DNA of 64,000 nucleotides from Acidobacteriota bacterium (GTDB taxonomy: Bacteria; Zixibacteria; MSB-5A5; GN15; FEB-12): NCBI GenBank assembly GCA_035529075.1, contig DATKXK010000014.1:264264-328263 (forward strand), written 5' to 3'. Under the pieces are notes generated by a model that did no database searches, was not told where the DNA came from, and saw only the letters and a list, made by a program, of their open reading frames with translations. Of this stretch, positions 1 through 8,488 are shown one piece after another. The position numbers and the translations under genes were made by a program. Every line of letters begins with the position of its first letter. Positions within the stretch are counted from its first letter, which is position 1.

Positions 1-1
1 G

Positions 2-415
2 CACCGGCAATCGTTTAATTTTCAGCACTGCCTGTCGACCTGGATATACACGATCGGCCTGAATCTCGCCCGGAATGAGCTGCGCAAGAGACGGAAATTC
101 AAGTTTTACGACATATCCGAGATGCAGGGGAATGAGACGGAGTTCGCCGTCGAGGCGAAGATTCCGAGTCGTTTGCCGGAGGTGCTCTCCGCAGCCGTGA
201 AATCGCTGCCCGAGAAGTACCGGACGGCGTTCCTGCTTCGGGATATAGAAGAACAGCCATATGAAGAAGTCGCCAGGATCCTTGACGTACCCCTCGGGAC
301 CGTAAAGTCCCGCGTCAACCGGGCGCGACTCATGCTGCGTGATAAACTGCGGCCGAAACTGGAGGAATATAATGCGTTGTCGAAAGGTACGCTCCTTCCT
401 GTCAGCTTACTGTAA
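2..415 (+). CDS. ECF-type RNA polymerase sigma factor (5' end cut by window edge)
   Basis: The reading frame is open from base 2, so the start lies upstream of the window. The first visible residues (LSTWIYTIGLNLARNELRKR) match the end of sigma-70 region 2, where ECF sigmas bind the -10 element. After a short linker comes region 4, including LPEKYRTAFLLRDIE and the helix-turn-helix YEEVARILDVPLGTVKSRVNRAR, which reads the -35 element. The last 44 bases overlap the anti-sigma gene, so the two are probably translationally coupled. The protein directs RNA polymerase to a dedicated regulon. With an anti-sigma factor, an HtrA-like protein, TamB and BamA downstream, an envelope-stress role like that of RpoE is the natural inference. 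The family is clear; the subgroup is not resolved. Confidence 0.9.
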   Translation, partial: HRQSFNFQHCLSTWIYTIGLNLARNELRKRRKFKFYDISEMQGNETEFAVEAKIPSRLPEVLSAAVKSLPEKYRTAFLLRDIEEQPYEEVARILDVPLGTVKSRVNRARLMLRDKLRPKLEEYNALSKGTLLPVSLL

Positions 416-1067
416 CGATGAGCTTACTGGTCGGAAGCGGCTGGCTGTTCGCGAGCATCTTTCGACCTGCTGCGACTGCCGAAGGGAAGAGGCCTTTTAC
501 CGGTCGATGAGGGCAGCCGCCGGCGAGTTGGCGGGGCTATCCGTGTCCTCGGACTTCAACACGCAACTGCTCAACCGCATCGCGCGGGAGCGGTTCGGGG
601 AAACGCGTACGCGAGCCTACGTGCCCCGTCGGGCGCCGGTAGTGCGCTGGTCGCGAACGGTTCCCGTGCTGGCCATCGTGCCTGTCCTGGTGCTGGCCGC
701 GGCCTACTGGCTTGCGGGTGGCTTGACGACCGGGCCGGTCGAGGTCGGCCCGTCGCCGTACGTTGTCGGCGATGACTACCTGACTGTTCAGCCCGCAAAC
801 AACCCCAACCTGACCGGGGCGTTGAAGAAGGACTGGTCGCTTGACAAACAACTCAGGTGGACTGACCGCATGGCCAGAATATCCAACTCGATCACCGAGC
901 GTACCGGCTTCGGTAATCTCCACCTAGCCGGCAGTCTCGGCGACCGCGCCGGCGACCTGGGGCCGGGCATCCCGTACGTCACGACGTACTACCGCGTGCA
1001 GCCGATCATTCGAGTATACCAGTCGTCCCACCGGACGAGCGTACAGGAGGATGAAGAAGTCTACTAA
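372..1067 (+). CDS. Zinc-finger anti-sigma factor, single-pass membrane protein
   Basis: A 231-residue protein. The start at 372 is chosen because GGAGG lies at 361-365; an in-frame ATG at 339 lacks a comparable site. The N-terminal domain has the ZAS/zf-HC2 pattern: Cys3, His29, Cys33 and Cys36 (HLSTCCDC), which clamps ECF sigma factors in the cytoplasm. A basic stretch near residues 80-95 precedes one membrane helix at about 97-117, leaving a C-terminal periplasmic part of about 110 residues with no domain I recognise. It overlaps the sigma gene upstream and the HtrA-like gene downstream (1051-1067), so the three are coupled. By analogy with RseA-type systems, release of the sigma factor would need proteolysis or a conformational signal. 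No site-1 or site-2 protease gene is visible nearby. Confidence 0.85.
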   Translation: MRCRKVRSFLSAYCNDELTGRKRLAVREHLSTCCDCRREEAFYRSMRAAAGELAGLSVSSDFNTQLLNRIARERFGETRTRAYVPRRAPVVRWSRTVPVLAIVPVLVLAAAYWLAGGLTTGPVEVGPSPYVVGDDYLTVQPANNPNLTGALKKDWSLDKQLRWTDRMARISNSITERTGFGNLHLAGSLGDRAGDLGPGIPYVTTYYRVQPIIRVYQSSHRTSVQEDEEVY

Positions 1068-2250
1068 AATGGTAACGTCATTCCTGGTGACCGTCAGGAA
1101 GAGCACCGCGGTGCTGCTGCTGGCGGTCTTTTTTTCTCCGGCCGCTCGGGCGGTCGACAGTTCCCTGTATTCCCTGGAGACCGGTCTGGGCGAGTTGATA
1201 TACTCGCTTTCTCGGTCTTTGGTGACGGTGGAGTCGTTCAGCCGGGTTTCAGTCGGAGGCCCCGGCGCGCCCCATCACGAGGTGCTGCGAAACCTCATTG
1301 CTTCCGGTCTGATTGTGGATACGGCGGGACATATCCTGGTGGCTGCTGAAACGGTGCTGGGGCAGGACCGCGTGCTGGTGAAGTTTGAGAACAATCGGAC
1401 GCCGGCCCGGCTGGTCGCCGTAGACTACCACAATATGCTGGCCCTGCTCGAGACCGGCCGGCGTCTCGGTGAACCGCTCGTCTATTCCGACGGCCACGGC
1501 TGCGCCGGGCAGGTGGTGCTGGCCATGGGTAATGCTTACGGTTTACGGGTATCGCCGACGCTCGGGATCTGCGCCGGGGCACGCGCCAACGGCGATCTGC
1601 AATTCTCAATTCCCATGACGTCCGGTGCCGTCGGCGGCGGTGTATTCGATCTCTCCGGTCGCCTTCTGGGCGTGATCACCGGCAGTCTTGGTGACCAGGG
1701 CCGGATCGTGCTCGCCGTGCCGGCCTACAGGGTCGAGCCGGTCGTTCAGTACCTGCTGACACGTGGCGACCGCTATCCCGGATTCGCCGGCATCCGGACG
1801 CGAGAAATAGAAATAGACCCGCCGATCAGAACCGAGCTTCCCCGTTCGCCCCTCGACGGCGGCGGGCAGACCGAGTTGTCCCTCGATGCCGGCATGGTGG
1901 TCACCGCCGTGCTGCCATTCTCCCCGGCGGAGCAGGCCGGGCTTCGCAAGGGTGATCTCATCTTCGCTCTCGGTGACCGGCGTATCCGCACCGGTGGCGA
2001 ATTGTCCGGCATCATCAGGCAGTGCGAGTCCGGGATGGTCATCAACGTTGAGGTGGTCCGGCTGAACACCCATTTCTCCGTTCCGCTGACCGTCGGCCGC
2101 CGGGAGATCCTTCGTCAGGGCAGGCCGAGGGACACGGCCGATCAGTCGCTGGATGAGCAGCGTCAACTGGTTGATTCGCTTTCCCGTGTGCTCGAACGCT
2201 TCCGCGAGGAAGTCACTCGCCTGGAGCGCCAACTTGACGGCATAGATTAA
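1051..2250 (+). CDS. HtrA/DegP-like trypsin-fold plus PDZ protein with all three catalytic residues replaced (pseudoprotease)
   Basis: A 399-residue exported protein. A signal peptide (hydrophobic core about 19-30, ending SPAARA) leads into a trypsin-like double barrel (about 50-235) and a PDZ domain (about 285-355: AGMVVTAVLPFSPAEQAGLRKGDLIFALG written in two parts, AGMVVTAVLPFSPAEQ and AGLRKGDLIFALG). The C-terminus (about 365-397) is a probable coiled coil. Alignment by eye with the HtrA signatures puts Glu100 where the histidine of TNNHVV belongs, Met129 at the aspartate of TDLALL, and Val194 at the serine of GNSGGP (here GAVGGG). Proteolysis is therefore unlikely, and a binding or sensing role is inferred. 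The start is uncertain: AGGAGG at 1045-1050 touches the ATG at 1051, while the in-frame ATG at 1069 is 18 bases from it. Confidence 0.8.
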   Translation: MKKSTKMVTSFLVTVRKSTAVLLLAVFFSPAARAVDSSLYSLETGLGELIYSLSRSLVTVESFSRVSVGGPGAPHHEVLRNLIASGLIVDTAGHILVAAETVLGQDRVLVKFENNRTPARLVAVDYHNMLALLETGRRLGEPLVYSDGHGCAGQVVLAMGNAYGLRVSPTLGICAGARANGDLQFSIPMTSGAVGGGVFDLSGRLLGVITGSLGDQGRIVLAVPAYRVEPVVQYLLTRGDRYPGFAGIRTREIEIDPPIRTELPRSPLDGGGQTELSLDAGMVVTAVLPFSPAEQAGLRKGDLIFALGDRRIRTGGELSGIIRQCESGMVINVEVVRLNTHFSVPLTVGRREILRQGRPRDTADQSLDEQRQLVDSLSRVLERFREEVTRLERQLDGID

Positions 2251-2294
2251 TTTATGAATTGCCTATCGCCGCGGAACGCCGTTACATTACGTGC

Positions 2295-2963
2295 ATGAGT
2301 CAAGGTCCCGATATCAGCGCCCTGCAGCGGCGTTTGGCAGATTTTACCCCCGACCGCTTCCCCGTGACGCGCGCGCTCGCGTATTACTCCGCCGCCATCG
2401 CCGTTGCCGATGACGACCTGATGTCGGCGGCGATCGATCGCGGCAAAGATGTCGGCGTGGTCCGGGACGAGTTCTACGAGATCGTCCTGCAGTCATATCT
2501 CTTTCTCGGTTTTCCCCGTATGCTCCAGGCGGCCCTGCATTTGGATCGCCTCATACCGAACCGCTCGCGCCCGACCGGCACAGCCTTGCCGGGTGGCGGG
2601 GACACGCAGGTGTGGTACGACCACGGGCTGCAACTGTGCCGGCGCGTGTACGAAGACGCTTTCGAATCATTGCGCGGCAAAGTCGAGCCGACGGCTCCCG
2701 AGGTCTTTACCTGGATGATCGTCGAAGGGTACGGCAAGGTGCTGTCGCGGCCGGGTCTTGAAATCGTTGACCGGGAACTGTCAATTGTGGCCTTTCTCAT
2801 GGCCGAGAACCGGCCGGTCCAGTTGTACTCGCACATGCGGGGAGCCCTCAATGTAGGTGCCGGCAGGGAGCGATTGCAGTCGGTCGTGGAAGATCTCGGC
2901 CCCGCCGTCGGCGACGGCTATGGCGCGGCCCGGTCATGCCTTGAACGGCTGGGGGCGTTCTGA
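2295..2963 (+). CDS. Carboxymuconolactone decarboxylase-like (AhpD-fold) protein
   Basis: A 222-residue all-helical protein. The N-terminal half (EFYEIVLQSYLFLGFPRMLQ) and C-terminal half (VDRELSIVAFLMAEN, then YSHMRGALNVGAGRERL) carry the repeat pattern of the CMD/AhpD family, including the conserved histidine before the G-A-G turn. The CxxC redox pair that makes AhpD a peroxidase partner is not present, so the protein is a non-redox or uncharacterised member. ATG 2295 is preferred over an upstream TTG at 2259, although neither has a strong ribosome site. Its stop overlaps the tamB start (TGATG), so it sits inside the envelope operon. Its function there is unknown. Confidence 0.6.
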   Translation: MSQGPDISALQRRLADFTPDRFPVTRALAYYSAAIAVADDDLMSAAIDRGKDVGVVRDEFYEIVLQSYLFLGFPRMLQAALHLDRLIPNRSRPTGTALPGGGDTQVWYDHGLQLCRRVYEDAFESLRGKVEPTAPEVFTWMIVEGYGKVLSRPGLEIVDRELSIVAFLMAENRPVQLYSHMRGALNVGAGRERLQSVVEDLGPAVGDGYGAARSCLERLGAF

Positions 2964-5900
2964 TGCGTCGCTGGAAAAAGGTGCTCATCGTAGCGGTTGT
3001 CCTGGCCGTTGTGCTTGTCGGCGCCGGGTACTCGTACTTCTTTCATCTCGGGGGGCTGGAACGAACCATCAATCGGCAGATCGCCGGCCGCCTGGGAGAG
3101 GATTCCCCGGTGTCGGTGCGAGTGGGGGAAATCAAGGGCAGCCTGTTCTCGGGCGTCGTCGTTCAGAACGTGATCGTTACCTATGCCGATTCCCTGTACA
3201 ACTACCGGCTTGCCACGGTGGCGAGCCTGACAGCCGGCTATTCTTTCTCCAATCTCTGGAGGAAAAACTACATTTTTGACTACGTCTACGTCGATTCGGC
3301 GATAGTCACGCTGGTGAAGGATGGTTCCGGGCGCCTGGTCGTACCCTCTTTCACCGGCGAAGGTGACAGCGCTCGATCCCTCGACGTCGTGGTCGACGAG
3401 CTGCACCTGGATCGCTGCCGGCTGGCCGTGGTGGGTCCGTATGACACCATCGACGTCCGCGACCTCACCCTTCTGTGCGCCGTGCGCTCCGAGAAGGGGA
3501 CCTACTCGGCGTCGATCAAGCAGCTTGCCTTCGACTCGAACGTCGAGGACCTTCGTCTGACGGCCGCCAGCGGGAACGTGACGTTTACCGGCAAGGACGT
3601 CGCCTTTCAGGATATCACTCTCGTCTCCGGTGAGACTCGCCTGAAAGCAAACGGCACCGTCGACGTCGGCGACGGCTCCGGCCAGGTCGACTTCGCCGCC
3701 GATCGCCTCGACGTGGCGGCGGTCTCCCGGGTGATGGGCGCGAACCTTCGCGGGATTCTCGATGTCAACGGCACGATGTCGTTCGGTGAAGCGGGCCTTG
3801 CCGGGACGGTCGACCTCGGCGGCGACTTTCTCATAGCCCATTTTGATAACCTTGTGGCCGATTTTCGCTACGTCGACCGGCGGCTGACCCTCGACACGCT
3901 GTACGGGACCATCCTCGGCAACTGCGCCGTGGACGGTCGGGGCACGGTCGACCTCTCCGGTGACACCGAGACGTATCATCTGGCCGCCGAGATCAAGGAC
4001 TTCAATCTCGAGCGCCTCGTTGCCAGCGGTTTCGCCTCCGACCTCACCGGACGCATCAGTCTCGACGGGCGGTCGTTTCAAAAAGACGCCATGGTGCTTG
4101 ACATAGACATGGAGTTCATGGAGTCGATGTTTGGTCAATACCCTATCCAGTACGCCCTTGGCTCCGTGCGCCTCACGCGTGACTCGCTGCGCTTTCGGGA
4201 TTCCTTTCGAATCGACTACTATGAGAACCGCTTCTCCGTCACCGGGAAGATTGACTTCAGGAACGACATAGAACTTGCCGTCGAGGTCGACCTGGACAAC
4301 CTGGACCGCTACCGGGGCAAGCTGTTCATCGACCAGCCGGGCGGACGTGGTGTCGTCAGTGCCCGGCTTTCGGGCCGCACCGCCGATCCGGACCTGAGCG
4401 GGACGTTTACCTCCGACTCGCTCTGGCTGTACGGTCTGTATGCGGACACGGCAGTGGCATCGTTCGATATTGCACGTTTCCTGACGGGCAAGTACGGATA
4501 CGTCCAGACACGATTCCTGCGCGGTTCGGCCTGGCAGGCGCCGTACGACAGCGCCTTTGTGCGCCTGACTCTCGATTCGACCCGCGCCTTTATTGACAGC
4601 GTGTGTTTCTCCGGCGACTTCACCTCGGCGGTTGCCCGGGGAATGCTCGACTGGGGAGTCGACCCGCAGCGCCTGGTCCTCGATACCTTCAGCCTGTCCA
4701 TTCTCGAACGGGCCTTTTATAATCGATCGTCTATCCGGATTGCCATCGATTCAACGGGGTTTGAGTTTGAACGTGCCTCTATCGGTGACGACACCGCCGG
4801 TCTCTCGGTTACGGGCCGGATCAACTATGACGAGACCATGGACCTGGCGCTGGCGGTCGAGCGCGTGCCCGTGGCGCCGTGGATGCGCCTGCGTGACGAG
4901 GAATTCCCCTTCGACGGGTACCTGTCCTGTGAGGCGTCGCTGACCGGCAGCATCGCGGCCCCCCGATTCAGCCTGTACGGTGCCGTAGATTCCCTGACGT
5001 ACAAGCAATTGACGCTGGGCGACCTTACCCTCATAGCCGGCTACGAGAACAGGCGGCTGACCATCGACAGTTTCGTGGTCCTGTCCGATCCCGGGGTTTA
5101 CCGCGCCACCGGATACCTGTACCTTGATCTGGCCTTTACCGCGGACTCCCTGGAGCGCGTCCTGGACGAGCCGTTTGATCTGCACGTCACGGCCCGGGAC
5201 AACCGGTTTGACCTGGTCAGCCTGTTCATGCCGTCCGTCGAGCAGCTTGAGGGTGACTTCTTCGCCGACGTGCGCATCGGCGGCAAGCCGTCCGCGCCCC
5301 ATCTCGAAGGTCGGGCGTATCTCAATCACGGCATGCTGAAGTACTATGACCTGGCCGATTCGATCTTCACGGACTCCGCCGGCGTCACCATGCAGGACAA
5401 CCGAATCATCATCGAGGGTGTTACCGCGTACGTGAAGGACAGGCGCAAGGGCGGTCGCCGGAGTTACGCGGAGATTGAAGGAGTCATTACGGTAAAGTCG
5501 CTGGAGAATTTCCACTATGACCTCGACGTTACGCTGCAGAAGGAGTTCCCCTTCAAGTACGACCTGGACGACATTGACGGCGTGGTCGAGGGAGAGCTTC
5601 ACATTGAGGGCGATACGCCTCCGCTCGTGACGGGCGATCTGACGCTCATTTCCATCATGTATCGGGCCAACTTTGCCTCGGCCGACGAGGGTTCGCCGAT
5701 CATGGCGGCCTTCTCGGGCGAAAACACCTGGGACCTAAATATCAACGTCGATATCCTCTCCAACTACTGGATCAAGAACGACGACATCGACGCGGAGTTC
5801 AGCGGCTTCATGAACCTCATTCGTGAGAACGGCCGGTACCGCTTTGTCGGGGAAATGGACATACTCCGCGGCCGCGGCTTTCTCTTTGACAAGACCTTCC

Positions 5901-6481
5901 GCATCGAACCGTACAGCCAGGTGATCTTCGAAGGCACGGAGTATCCGAATCCGCGGCTCGACATTACCGCCTATACCCGCATCCCCGGGGTCAGTTTTCA
6001 GGAGGAGGAGCGGCAGGATTTCACCGAACTCGGTATTCACGTCACCGGCACGCTGGAGAACCCCGAGTTCAACACCACCGCCGATGACACCACCTTTACG
6101 CGTGAGGACATTCTCCCGCTTATCGTCGCCAACTACTACGGCGGGCAGGCCGGCTCCGCGGGTCGGTTCGAACAGCGAATGACGCAGCTCATATCCTCGC
6201 AGGTATCCCGGATCGGGTCTCAGCAGCTCAGCCAGCTGGGCGTGGAAACGTTCGAAATAGACCCGGCGTACGGCGGCGAGAACGGATTGACCGACACCCG
6301 CGTGACGCTCGGCTTCTACACCGGTCCCAACCTGTATATTTACGGCCGGTCGGCCCTCTCCGGGCAGCGCGGCCAGGCCCTGGGATTCGAATACCGTTTC
6401 AGCCGTTCGCTTCTGCTGGAAGGCCGGCGGGACGAGGAAGAACTGTATCACCTGAACCTGAATCTGCACTGGGAATTTTAG
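2963..6481 (+). CDS. tamB: TamB-like translocation and assembly module protein (AsmA/DUF490 family)
   Basis: A 1172-residue protein anchored by one N-terminal helix (about 5-25: KVLIVAVVLAVVLVGAGYSY) and otherwise made of repeating amphipathic beta strands, as expected for the groove of a bridge-like lipid-transfer protein. The C-terminal 350 or so residues match the TamB/DUF490 domain, including a run of long strands near LRENGRYRFVGEMDILRGRG and the terminal strand ending HWEF, consistent with docking to an Omp85 protein. The length is close to that of E. coli TamB. The next gene is an Omp85 barrel overlapping by one base, the classic tamA/tamB pairing in reversed order. It is expected to span the periplasm and carry phospholipids or aid outer-membrane protein assembly. 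Confidence 0.85.
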   Translation: MRRWKKVLIVAVVLAVVLVGAGYSYFFHLGGLERTINRQIAGRLGEDSPVSVRVGEIKGSLFSGVVVQNVIVTYADSLYNYRLATVASLTAGYSFSNLWRKNYIFDYVYVDSAIVTLVKDGSGRLVVPSFTGEGDSARSLDVVVDELHLDRCRLAVVGPYDTIDVRDLTLLCAVRSEKGTYSASIKQLAFDSNVEDLRLTAASGNVTFTGKDVAFQDITLVSGETRLKANGTVDVGDGSGQVDFAADRLDVAAVSRVMGANLRGILDVNGTMSFGEAGLAGTVDLGGDFLIAHFDNLVADFRYVDRRLTLDTLYGTILGNCAVDGRGTVDLSGDTETYHLAAEIKDFNLERLVASGFASDLTGRISLDGRSFQKDAMVLDIDMEFMESMFGQYPIQYALGSVRLTRDSLRFRDSFRIDYYENRFSVTGKIDFRNDIELAVEVDLDNLDRYRGKLFIDQPGGRGVVSARLSGRTADPDLSGTFTSDSLWLYGLYADTAVASFDIARFLTGKYGYVQTRFLRGSAWQAPYDSAFVRLTLDSTRAFIDSVCFSGDFTSAVARGMLDWGVDPQRLVLDTFSLSILERAFYNRSSIRIAIDSTGFEFERASIGDDTAGLSVTGRINYDETMDLALAVERVPVAPWMRLRDEEFPFDGYLSCEASLTGSIAAPRFSLYGAVDSLTYKQLTLGDLTLIAGYENRRLTIDSFVVLSDPGVYRATGYLYLDLAFTADSLERVLDEPFDLHVTARDNRFDLVSLFMPSVEQLEGDFFADVRIGGKPSAPHLEGRAYLNHGMLKYYDLADSIFTDSAGVTMQDNRIIIEGVTAYVKDRRKGGRRSYAEIEGVITVKSLENFHYDLDVTLQKEFPFKYDLDDIDGVVEGELHIEGDTPPLVTGDLTLISIMYRANFASADEGSPIMAAFSGENTWDLNINVDILSNYWIKNDDIDAEFSGFMNLIRENGRYRFVGEMDILRGRGFLFDKTFRIEPYSQVIFEGTEYPNPRLDITAYTRIPGVSFQEEERQDFTELGIHVTGTLENPEFNTTADDTTFTREDILPLIVANYYGGQAGSAGRFEQRMTQLISSQVSRIGSQQLSQLGVETFEIDPAYGGENGLTDTRVTLGFYTGPNLYIYGRSALSGQRGQALGFEYRFSRSLLLEGRRDEEELYHLNLNLHWEF

Positions 6482-8406
6482 TGAAACGCTTCGTACCGGT
6501 TGCCCTGGCGGGGATGCTTCTGACGGTGGCCTTTTCATTGGCCCGTGCCGACGACCGCGCCACCCTTCGCTGGATTCGAAGCAAACCGCCCATTGATTCC
6601 ATTGCCGTTGAAGGCAACGCGTACTTCAAGGATTCGGAAATCCGCAAGCGCATGTATTCGCGCGCCGGAAACCTCTGGCGGGTCATCCGCGGCGACAGGC
6701 GCTACCGTGTGCAGAGAGAAACGTACCGCCGCGACACGCTCGAGGTGAAGTACCTGTACCTCTCCAACGGCTTCCTGGCGGTGCACGTCAGCGAGAGTTT
6801 TGAGGTGCTGGGACTTGATTCGGCGGCCCTGGTGCGGGTCGTTATCGACGAGGGACGGCAATTCAGGTACGGCCCCAAAACCGTCACCGGCGATGCCGCG
6901 CACAATTTCATGTTCTACTGTCAGAAGATTGCCGACCGTCTGAAGGACGGCGAACCCATCAACAGCTTTGACCTGCGTCAGGCCGTCTTCGACATGAAAA
7001 CACACCTGGCCAACAACGGGTATCCGTACGCCCGGGTTGCCTACGATCTGGACACGACCTCCCCGGGGGAACTGACGCCGATTGCGTTTACACTCGAGCC
7101 GGACTCACTGGTGAGGTTCGGCGAGGTTACGGTTGAGGGAACCGAGGAATTCCCGGAGTATACCGCCAGGCGGGAACTCAAGATTCGCCCCGGATCGCTC
7201 TACCGGCGTGAAGACATCCTCGGATCGCAGCGGCGCCTGTTTGAGTCCGGGTATTTCAGCACCCTGCAGTTGAAGATGGCGCAGAATACCGCCGACCGGC
7301 TCAGGCCGGATTTCGTTCTGAGAGTGCGCGAACGCAAGTCGAGGTTTATGACGTTCCGGACCGGCGCCGGCCAGTCACCCGTGCGTGACCTCATCTGGGA
7401 CGTCTCGGCGGGATTCGGTAAGCGCAATTTCCTCGGCTCGCGGCGTTACGAGTTGCTGGCCGACTACTCGTTCAGTGTCGGCACCGATTCGCGCCTGATC
7501 ACTCACCGCTACCGTCTCCGTTTCACCGAACCGTGGTTCCTCGGGTTTCGCATGCCGCTGAGCCTGACGTTCGAGGTGCAGCCGCGCAAGAAGGACGCCA
7601 CCAACAACTTCGACAAACGCGCCTGGGCGGTCTCCGCGTCCACGCGCATGCGTTTCGGCGAAAAGCTGCTGGCCGGTCTCGGTATTGAGTTCCAGTACGT
7701 CAAGATCTCCGGTGTACCCGAAGCACAGATTCTCACACTCAAGAAGCTCACCGAAAACCGGGAGCGCCGCAAGATCTTCGCGCAGATCCGACGCGACAGT
7801 CGTGACGACCTGTTCATCCCGCGACGCGGCGTCGTCGCCGACCTGAGCGCCCAGTTCTTCGGCGGTTTTCTCGGCGGCAGCGAGAACTTCGTCAAGGTGC
7901 AGGCGGCCTGGTCGCGCTACGGTGTCTTCTGGCCCGGATGGATCGCCGCCACCCGTATCATGGGAAGCCGCTCGCAGGCCTTCGGCGAATCGGACGAGGT
8001 CCCGCTTGACGAGGTCATCTATCTCGGGGGCGCCAACACCATCCGCGCCTTCGCGGAAAACCAGCTCGGCCGCTTCACGGTTGCCGACTTACCGGTCGGC
8101 CCGAGGTACACGTTCGTGTTCAACCAGGAGTTCCGCTGGCGGACGTTGCAGGTGTTCAAGGTTATTCCCGTGCTCAGCAGCCTGATGCGCTCATTTCCCC
8201 TGTGGCAGTCGGTGTTCTTCGACATGGGCAACGGCTTCAGGTCCCGCCGCGAGATGAGCTTCAACAACATGGCGTTCAGTTACGGCACGGGTATTCAGAT
8301 CGTCTCGCCGGCCGGGCCGATCCGCGTCGATTACGCCCGCCGCATCCCCAACGAGAGTTTTGGTTTTGACGAACGCTGGCACTTTACTATATTGTACGCG
8401 TTCTAA
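6481..8406 (+). CDS. Omp85-family outer-membrane assembly protein (BamA/TamA-like)
   Basis: A 641-residue protein with a signal peptide (LAGMLLTVAFSLARA) and a GTG start sharing its last base with the tamB stop. POTRA-like modules follow: IDSIAVEGNAYFKDSEIRKR near residue 38, one near 100-135, and VRFGEVTVEGTEEFPEYTAR near 205-280. From about 290 onward the sequence alternates like a 16-strand beta barrel and ends in an aromatic residue (FTILYAF), a C-terminal signal for outer-membrane insertion. The segment VIYLGGANTIRAFAENQLGR carries the G-x-x-x-I/V-R-A-F-like motif of the barrel's interior loop. It is shorter than BamA proteins with five POTRAs and pairs with TamB, so TamA is the closer label. 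Co-transcription with an ECF sigma factor fits envelope-stress control. Confidence 0.87.
   Translation: MKRFVPVALAGMLLTVAFSLARADDRATLRWIRSKPPIDSIAVEGNAYFKDSEIRKRMYSRAGNLWRVIRGDRRYRVQRETYRRDTLEVKYLYLSNGFLAVHVSESFEVLGLDSAALVRVVIDEGRQFRYGPKTVTGDAAHNFMFYCQKIADRLKDGEPINSFDLRQAVFDMKTHLANNGYPYARVAYDLDTTSPGELTPIAFTLEPDSLVRFGEVTVEGTEEFPEYTARRELKIRPGSLYRREDILGSQRRLFESGYFSTLQLKMAQNTADRLRPDFVLRVRERKSRFMTFRTGAGQSPVRDLIWDVSAGFGKRNFLGSRRYELLADYSFSVGTDSRLITHRYRLRFTEPWFLGFRMPLSLTFEVQPRKKDATNNFDKRAWAVSASTRMRFGEKLLAGLGIEFQYVKISGVPEAQILTLKKLTENRERRKIFAQIRRDSRDDLFIPRRGVVADLSAQFFGGFLGGSENFVKVQAAWSRYGVFWPGWIAATRIMGSRSQAFGESDEVPLDEVIYLGGANTIRAFAENQLGRFTVADLPVGPRYTFVFNQEFRWRTLQVFKVIPVLSSLMRSFPLWQSVFFDMGNGFRSRREMSFNNMAFSYGTGIQIVSPAGPIRVDYARRIPNESFGFDERWHFTILYAF
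8366..8393 (+). promoter_or_regulatory. Possible sigma-70-type promoter for iscS-mnmA
   Basis: TTGACG at 8366-8371 and TATATT at 8388-8393, spaced by 16 bases, lie inside the last codons of the BamA-like gene and about 95 bases upstream of iscS. They fit the pattern seen elsewhere in this window (TTGAC near, 16-18 bases, T/A-rich -10). This is sequence evidence only. Confidence 0.4.
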
Positions 8407-8488
8407 AGGTACCCGCGGCCGGTTTCAAATGCTCTCGAAAGCGGAACGTATTGTTGTGTAAAAGCAGGACAGCACTGAAAAAACGGTT

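Noticed and set aside
2259-2294. TTG start at 2259 for the carboxymuconolactone-decarboxylase-like gene
   Set aside because: It has no ribosome site; the ATG at 2295 is used instead.
2918-4138. Minus-strand open frame of 406 residues opposite tamB
   Set aside because: No motif, and it is antisense to a continuous TamB reading frame with proper domain features.
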